The notes beneath the pieces were generated by a model. That model ran no database searches. It worked only from the letters and a program-made list of their open reading frames with translations, and was not told where the DNA came from. A DNA stretch of 64,000 bases, from contig JAKCCY010000004.1 of assembly GCA_021838765.1 (NCBI GenBank), positions 31,411-95,410 of the forward strand. Reading direction: 5' to 3'. The stretch is from Nitrospirota bacterium (GTDB lineage Bacteria; Nitrospirota_A; Leptospirillia; Leptospirillales; Leptospirillaceae). The translations under genes were made by a program, and so were the position numbers. Shown here piece by piece: positions 58,768 through 64,000 of this stretch; the stretch's first letter is position 1, and each line of letters begins with the position of its first letter.

Positions 58768-60525
58768 TTATTCCTCTGAATCTGAGTCTTGCCCTTTTCG
58801 GCCTTTTTTGCGAGCCGATTTCATGGCATCTTCCATCGCACTCACTGAAGGAGATGGAGCCGCTGCCACGGGTGTAACTGCAGGTTCTGCCTGATATCCG
58901 CCTTCAGGCATCGGCTTTACGGAAAGACCGATTTTCCTTTCAGCTGGATCAAGCTTGATCACACGAACAGAAATGGTTGAGCCTACCTGATAGGACTGAT
59001 CCAATCGCTGGCCAGACTCAATATCGACCTCGCTGACATGAACGAGTCCTTCGACTCCCTCAGCCAACTCAACAAAGAAGCCGAAATCCATTACTTTGGT
59101 AATAACTCCATCAACGGATACGCCAACGGCAAAACGCTCCGGAATTTCAGAGTCCCATGGATCCTGGGAGAGTTGCTTGAAGCCCAGTGACAACCGCTGA
59201 CGCTCTTTCTCAATCTTAAGGACAGCAACCTCAACCTTCTGGCCTTTCTTAAAGAGTTCAGAAGGATGACGAACGTGCTTTGTCCAGGACATATCCGAAA
59301 TATGAATCAAGCCGTCAATTCCCTCATCAAGACCAACAAATGCACCAAAGTCGGTCAAGCTCTTGACCTTCCCGGACACAACGGTCCCGATCGGATAACG
59401 CTCTTCAACACTATCCCAAGGGTTAGGTCCAAGCTGCTTCAATCCAAGAGAAATCTTGCGATTCTTCTCGTCAATCTTCAGGACGCGGGCCTCAACAACA
59501 TCCCCGACATTCATAATCTTGCTGGGGTGCTTGACTTCATGATTCCAGCTCATTTCCGTCACATGCATCAAGCCCTCAACACCTGGCTCGATTTCAAGGA
59601 AAGCGCCGTAATCCGTAATGGAAACGACCTTGGCTGCAACCTTGGAAAATTCGGGATAACGGGTGGCCACAAGAGTCCAGGGATCTGCACTCAATTGTTT
59701 CAGGCCCAGGGAAACCCTTCCGGTATCACGATCATGCTTCAGGACAACAACATTAAGCTTATCGCCGACATTCATCAGATCCTGAGGATTGCTAACGCGC
59801 CCCCACGACATATCGGTAATATGCAGAAGACCATCAATGCCACCGAGATCGATGAAGGCACCATAATCGGTGATATTCTTGACAATTCCTTCAAGAACCT
59901 CGCCTTCCTTAAGGGCATCCATCGTGACCTTCTTCCGACGATCACGCCACTCTTCAAGAAGAACTCTACGGGAAACAATGATGTTTCCACGCTTTTTGTT
60001 CATCTTTATAATGCGAACCTGAATCGTCTGCCCGATCAAGCGATCCATATCCCTCACAGGACGCAGATCGATCTGGGAACCAGGAAGGAATGCCTTGAGA
60101 CCGACGTCGACGGTCATGCCACCCTTGATACGGGCAACAACCTTACCTTCCATAACATCGCCACGATTGAAGCTTTCCTCAATCGCATCCCAGACCTTCA
60201 TCCGATCCGCTTTTTCCTTGGACAGGACAAGATTCCCGTGAAGATCTTCCCGTTCCTCAAGATAGACATGGATAATATCGTCCACCTTAAGTCCCTGAAT
60301 CTCCTCGTCGGAAAATTCTGACTTTGCGATGTGTCCTTCAGACTTGTATCCGATATCAACCACGACTTCATTCGGGTAGATATCAATTACTCGGCCCTCA
60401 ACAACAGACCCTTCCTCGAGATTTCGGAGAGTCTCTGCATAAAGACTTTCCATCATCTCTGGAGTAAACTCTGACTCCTCAACATTGACTTGATGATCCT
60501 GAACTAAATTCTGCTCTTTTGACAT
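58768..60525 (-). CDS. rpsA: 30S ribosomal protein S1
   Basis: mRNA-binding ribosomal protein of 585 aa with six S1 domains (starting near GSVVEGRVIDI, GDVMEGKVVARI, GEVLEGIVKNI, FSKVAAKVVSI, GTVVSGKVKSL and GVSVDGVITKV). Domains 3-6 carry the classical DYGAF or DFGFF and GLxHxSxxSW signatures. The basic C-terminal tail is KKGRKGQD. The ATG at 60525 was chosen over an in-frame ATG at 60579 (weak context). Confidence 0.95.
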   Translation of the reverse strand: MSKEQNLVQDHQVNVEESEFTPEMMESLYAETLRNLEEGSVVEGRVIDIYPNEVVVDIGYKSEGHIAKSEFSDEEIQGLKVDDIIHVYLEEREDLHGNLVLSKEKADRMKVWDAIEESFNRGDVMEGKVVARIKGGMTVDVGLKAFLPGSQIDLRPVRDMDRLIGQTIQVRIIKMNKKRGNIIVSRRVLLEEWRDRRKKVTMDALKEGEVLEGIVKNITDYGAFIDLGGIDGLLHITDMSWGRVSNPQDLMNVGDKLNVVVLKHDRDTGRVSLGLKQLSADPWTLVATRYPEFSKVAAKVVSITDYGAFLEIEPGVEGLMHVTEMSWNHEVKHPSKIMNVGDVVEARVLKIDEKNRKISLGLKQLGPNPWDSVEERYPIGTVVSGKVKSLTDFGAFVGLDEGIDGLIHISDMSWTKHVRHPSELFKKGQKVEVAVLKIEKERQRLSLGFKQLSQDPWDSEIPERFAVGVSVDGVITKVMDFGFFVELAEGVEGLVHVSEVDIESGQRLDQSYQVGSTISVRVIKLDPAERKIGLSVKPMPEGGYQAEPAVTPVAAAPSPSVSAMEDAMKSARKKGRKGQDSDSEE

Positions 60526-60903
60526 TCGAAATGAACCCCCCTGCTCGCCGCATTCTACGGCTTGGAATCTTTTAATCATATCTCAAAAAGATGTGAAAAT
60601 AAAGCCCTTCCGAAGAGAAGTCCCCAAAGACTCAAAAGATATCCATCAGTAAGAAAATATCTTTGTATATCAAATCATTAACGCACCCCTCCAAAGATTG
60701 GCGAGACAGAGCGCTACGCGAATGGAAACCTATGGTCAGAAAGCAGCCATTGACTAGATAAATAATTGTGGGTAAAAAATATGTACTATAATAATTTTGA
60801 TTCTGGATTCTTTCTGGGGGAGATTCCGTACATTAAAAAAATACAGTCCGATTCCAATCGATGCGTATAGAGATTCAGGAATAACGGGGTGGCTCACTTT
60901 TAG
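60526..60903. other. A+T-rich intergenic region
   Basis: About 375 bp between divergent rpsA and the RecA-like/polymerase pair, clearly richer in A and T than its surroundings. A TATAAT at 60787-60792 with TTGTGG 15 bp upstream is a possible plus-strand promoter. No RNA gene was recognised, and no frame supplying a Walker A motif upstream of the next gene was found. Confidence 0.35.
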
Positions 60904-61728
60904 GTGATGGGAACGCACTCATCACACTCACAATGGATGGATTCTGTGGAAAGCATAATGACCATAACGCTTAGTGAACTCAGGGATATGATCAGAAAAA
61001 CCGTCTCCATCGGTGGAGTCGTTTTCTGGGTCGTCGCAGAAACGGATTCCATAGCCAATCCGCTCGATCTGATCTCCAGCAATGGACTCTCCCGAAATGA
61101 ATGGGAGAGCATTATGCACAACATTTTCATTTGCCGAGGATTCAACGTCCAGCAGACTCAATCCATCCTCTCCCGTTTATCAAACAGGCTCGCTTCAGAA
61201 AAATCCCTTTCCATATGTCTTTTCTCCGGATTCCCCCAAGACAATAACACCTCTCATAAGAGGCGATTGAAAAATATGCTCGTTTCTCAAATGGAGCTGA
61301 TCGTAAAACAGCGTGGAAAACCGAGCATTATCAGCTTCATTCTCGGACCGGACAGCATCAATAGTCTCTCATCCCCTCAAAACATTGAGGCATTTTTATC
61401 ATTCATAAACGCTTATCAAAACCCATCAAGGGAAATCTTATCTGGAGAACAAAACATCATGGGAAAATCGACCCCAACATTCAGAGAACTCGTCCAACTC
61501 GAAAAACAATTATGGAACAACTACACACATTCATTGTCGCGAGAAGAAAAAAAACGATTTGAACGGCTGTTCAACAAAGCTCTCTTTCTTTCCCCTGCAG
61601 CAGGAGAAATGGCTGGAAAAAAAGACCCTTTGATGCTCATGATCATGAACATATTCATGGAAATGGAATCCCGAATTGAAAAGCTTGAGGAAGAACACTC
61701 AGGAAAAATCTTTCCAGAGGAACGATGA
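60904..61728 (+). CDS. Degenerate RecA/Rad51-like protein, partner of the family-B polymerase
   Basis: Protein of up to 274 aa; GTG 60904, ATG 60907 and ATG 60958 (with GGAAAG upstream) are possible starts. Stretches such as GGVVFWVVAETDSIANPLDLI, then NIFICRGFNVQQTQSILSRL and SICLFSGFPQ follow the order of RadA/Rad51 strands: the D-T-E-G strand, the V-x-R-x-F-N strand and the Walker B strand. No P-loop is present, and an in-frame stop at 60901 excludes one upstream. A C-terminal helical, coiled-coil region ends the protein. The stop overlaps the polymerase start (ATGA). The fold assignment is my inference from motif order. Confidence 0.4.
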   Translation: MMGTHSSHSQWMDSVESIMTITLSELRDMIRKTVSIGGVVFWVVAETDSIANPLDLISSNGLSRNEWESIMHNIFICRGFNVQQTQSILSRLSNRLASEKSLSICLFSGFPQDNNTSHKRRLKNMLVSQMELIVKQRGKPSIISFILGPDSINSLSSPQNIEAFLSFINAYQNPSREILSGEQNIMGKSTPTFRELVQLEKQLWNNYTHSLSREEKKRFERLFNKALFLSPAAGEMAGKKDPLMLMIMNIFMEMESRIEKLEEEHSGKIFPEER

Positions 61729-63863
61729 TCCACGATATTCCGAATGATACAGCCTATCTTTTCGATGTAACAGAAGAACTGGAAACGATCGGGGTATGGA
61801 TTCTCCCTTCTGGCAAAAAAGAGATTCTCTATCTCCCTGATGACAGCTTCAAACCTTCCATCATCGCCAGAGGGTCGTCGAAACAATGTCAGGAATTTTT
61901 GAAAACACTCGATCCCATCGCTTCATCCATAGAAATCAAAAACTCCGTATGGCACGATCTTGAAACAGGAAAAGATGTTTCATGCATGGAGATCATATTT
62001 CTCCATCTGCACTCTTTCCGTCGGTTTCAAAGATCAGCAGAGCAATATCGAAATAGCCCCATCTCTCTCTACAACATCGATATAGACATTCTTCAGCGTT
62101 ATTTTTACACAAAAAACCTCTATCCGCTTTGCCCTATCCAGATCCATAAAAAAACATCTGAACAGGGCTACTTGATCCATCGGGAAGATTCTCAACAATC
62201 GCCCCTTGAAGATCTCTCTGCACTCAATATCCTTTCAATGAAAATCTCTTCCGATACACTTATTCTCTGCGATGAACATGAAGAACGCATTCTTGAAGAA
62301 AGAGGAAGCGCACTCAAGAGTTATCTGGAACACATTTTCAAAACTCACAACCCCGACATCCTGATGACAATCGGGGGAGATAATGCTTTGTTTCCGCTGT
62401 TTAAAAGAATCGGAATGCAGCCACCTCATAGAAAAACCACTTCACCGATCAAAAAAGGTCTTTCTGCAGAAAACAAACCTCATCTCCGGGGGCGATGGCA
62501 TCTCGATACGAAAACATCTTTTTTCTTAAAAGAATCAGGACTTCCCGGCCTGTTGGAAGTCAGTCGCTTTGCACAGACAGACCTTCAGGGTCTTGCTCGC
62601 TCAACCCCAGGGAAAGCCATCTCGTCCGCACAACTGGCACATGCATTTCAAAGAAAGATTTTAATTCCCTGGAAAAGACAATCCGTCGAACACTTCTCCC
62701 GCGCATCGGATTTGCTGAAAAAAGATCGGGGAGGAATGGTGCTGATTCCTAGAAGCGGAGTCCACAATCAGGTTGCTGAAATCGATTTTTCCTCCATGTA
62801 TCCATCACTGATGGTCGAAAAAAATATTTCCCCTGAAACAATCAATACAACCTGTTGCACCGGCACTCCAGTACCCAACAGCCCCCACCGGATATGCTGC
62901 TGCCGGAAAGGATTCATACCTGAGGTCCTTCTCCCCATCCTTAAAAAACGCCTGTATCTTAAAAACCTTAAGATACAAACGCTTGATCAGCAAGATCGGG
63001 AGAACCTAGACTCACGCCAAAAAGCTCTCAAGTGGATTCTTGTTGTCTGTTTTGGATATCTTGGTTATCACAATGCTCGATTTGGAAGCGTCGAAGCACA
63101 TGAGTGTGTAACCGCATGGGGAAGAGAAACGCTGCTTGTTGCCAGAGATCTTGTCGAAGACTCCGGATATAAAGTTATTCATGGCATCGTTGATGCATTA
63201 TGGTTTGGCCCTGTTGCACCTGACCATAAAACACAGCTCGATCACCTTTTCGCAGCAATCGAAAGCAAAACGGGAGTGGCAATCCTTATGGAAGGCATTT
63301 ATGACTGGATTGCCTTTCCACGGGGATCAGCCGATCCGGAAAGAGCAAGCTCGACAAAGTACTTTGGAAAGTTTTCAGACGGAAGGATCAAATGCAGGGG
63401 AATAATGTCCAGACAATCTTCAACGCCTGGGTTCATCAGGGACGTTCAGGAAGAAATTCTGGAAAAAATGGGACACTATCACTCCACATCAGAAATCATT
63501 GAAGCGATTCCATCCCTTTTGGCCCAATCATTGGAAAAGAAGTCGGATCTGAATGACAGGCTCGTCCCGTTAAAAGATCTTCTTATCAATATTCGTTTAT
63601 CCAAAAACCTATCCGACTATAAAAAAATGACGGATTTTGTCAGGGCTGCTCAAAAAAAAGGATCGGATGATACTGCTGGTACAAGGATCCAATACTGGCT
63701 AGCCGGCCGTCATTCGGGATACATGGGGGACCATGTGGTTGCCGATGGCAGCCATGAGGTTCCCACGATTGATGTCGAGGAATACCAGAGACTTTTAGAA
63801 AAAGCGGTTCTGGAAGTTCTCGATCCATTCATCAACTTACCCGCCACTCAGCCGAGGCTGTAG
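61725..63863 (+). CDS. Divergent family-B DNA polymerase with degenerate exonuclease
   Basis: Protein of 712 aa. An N-terminal domain resembles archaeal-type PolB (YNIDIDILQRYFYTKNLYP, about residues 116-134). The exonuclease region (about 165-230) lacks the acidic motifs: Exo I reads SMKISS and Exo II GGDNALFP. Palm motif A is intact (DFSSMYPSLM, Asp354). Motif B reads KWILVVCFGYLGY (about 436-448), with the usual N-S replaced by V-V. Motif C, usually Y-G-D-T-D, reads HGIVD, keeping only the second aspartate (Asp490). The thumb end (RLLEKAVLEVLDPF) is present. It is therefore probably a proofreading-deficient or specialised polymerase. A mobile element abuts the stop. Confidence 0.85.
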   Translation: MIHDIPNDTAYLFDVTEELETIGVWILPSGKKEILYLPDDSFKPSIIARGSSKQCQEFLKTLDPIASSIEIKNSVWHDLETGKDVSCMEIIFLHLHSFRRFQRSAEQYRNSPISLYNIDIDILQRYFYTKNLYPLCPIQIHKKTSEQGYLIHREDSQQSPLEDLSALNILSMKISSDTLILCDEHEERILEERGSALKSYLEHIFKTHNPDILMTIGGDNALFPLFKRIGMQPPHRKTTSPIKKGLSAENKPHLRGRWHLDTKTSFFLKESGLPGLLEVSRFAQTDLQGLARSTPGKAISSAQLAHAFQRKILIPWKRQSVEHFSRASDLLKKDRGGMVLIPRSGVHNQVAEIDFSSMYPSLMVEKNISPETINTTCCTGTPVPNSPHRICCCRKGFIPEVLLPILKKRLYLKNLKIQTLDQQDRENLDSRQKALKWILVVCFGYLGYHNARFGSVEAHECVTAWGRETLLVARDLVEDSGYKVIHGIVDALWFGPVAPDHKTQLDHLFAAIESKTGVAILMEGIYDWIAFPRGSADPERASSTKYFGKFSDGRIKCRGIMSRQSSTPGFIRDVQEEILEKMGHYHSTSEIIEAIPSLLAQSLEKKSDLNDRLVPLKDLLINIRLSKNLSDYKKMTDFVRAAQKKGSDDTAGTRIQYWLAGRHSGYMGDHVVADGSHEVPTIDVEEYQRLLEKAVLEVLDPFINLPATQPRL

Positions 63864-63866
63864 TGG
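63844..63866. repeat. Imperfect hairpin, candidate IS200/IS605 right-end structure
   Basis: CCACT-CAGCC and GGCTG-T-AGTGG pair with one bulged T and a two-base loop. It spans the polymerase stop codon (63861-63863) and lies about 25 nt beyond the tnpB stop, where IS200/IS605 elements carry subterminal hairpins. Confidence 0.5.
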
Positions 63867-63891
63867 GAGATTTCAATTTCAAGCGTTCGAT

Positions 63892-64000
63892 TCAGACTGC
63901 GATAGACCGATTGATTGCGGCCTTGAAGCGAGTGTTCCGTGCGGCATTGATGTCCGCATGTTCGGTGTGGTTACAGGTCAAACAGGAGAATTGGTCTTGA
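63892..64000 (-). mobile_element. tnpB: 3' end of a tnpB-type gene (IS200/IS605 or IS607 group), cut by window edge
   Basis: Minus-strand frame open to the window edge encodes 35 residues ending HADINAARNTRFKAAINRS. It contains a C-x-x-C pair (SCLTCNHTEHADINAARN), the C-terminal zinc-ribbon half and last RuvC aspartate of TnpB/OrfB proteins. TnpB is an RNA-guided nuclease carried by these elements. The rest, and whether a tnpA is present, lie outside the window. Confidence 0.8.

Noticed and set aside
59266..60321. Open frame of 351 codons on the plus strand
   Set aside because: Antisense to rpsA; its repeating composition mirrors the S1 repeats.
61948..61965. TGGCAC and TTG resembling a sigma-54 promoter
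   Set aside because: Spacing is four instead of five bases and it lies inside the polymerase coding region.

Overview
This 64 kb window is a dense, mostly minus-strand bacterial chromosome segment made of housekeeping operons with many 1-35 nt gene overlaps. Several features suggest an acidophilic, chemolithotrophic Gram-negative of the Leptospirillum/Nitrospirota type: an LPS-transport operon, TolC-type pumps, c554-like multihaem cytochromes, long rpoN-hpf-rapZ-aro gene strings, a UPF0182 protein and frequent TTG start codons. That assignment is inference from gene content; no database was searched.

Layout. (1) 5-6266, minus: a TetR-led operon encoding a tetrahaem cytochrome c, an HlyD adaptor, a DHA2/EmrB-type transporter, a TolC channel and a second HlyD adaptor, with palindromic operators upstream. 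(2) 6468-7711: a lipoprotein and divergent queF. (3) 7742-19931, minus: mdh, then lptC-lptA-lptB-rpoN, then hpf-rapZ-lipoprotein-aroC-aroK-aroB, a GAF-GAF-ANTAR regulator and two envelope proteins. (4) 20434-25324, plus: a second, reordered copy of the efflux-cytochrome module. (5) 25503-38030, minus: coaX, birA, nadC, valS, mltG, ruvX, alaS, recA, pgpA, a cysteine-rich protein and an orphan VirB9/TrbG-like lipoprotein. (6) 38367-45085, plus: a secreted unknown, then speD-speE-speA and a UPF0182 protein, preceded by a roughly 290-nt leader that encodes a 47-residue peptide. (7) 45134-60525, minus: recN, trxA, groES-groEL (CIRCE-controlled), a C-terminal processing protease, envC-like/ftsX without ftsE, rnhB-rplS-trmD-rimM-rpsP-ffh, an IHF/HU gene, sppA and rpsA. 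(8) 60904-64000, plus: a degenerate RecA/Rad51-like protein translationally coupled to a divergent family-B DNA polymerase, with the end of an IS200/IS605-type tnpB element abutting the polymerase stop codon.

The observations I rate highest are the RecA-like/family-B polymerase pair with altered catalytic motifs, the two tetrahaem-cytochrome plus tripartite-efflux modules, a single-base frame break in rimM at a 9-T slippery run, and the speD leader peptide whose stop codon lies in a hairpin just before the speD ribosome-binding site. No tRNA, rRNA or CRISPR array was recognised.
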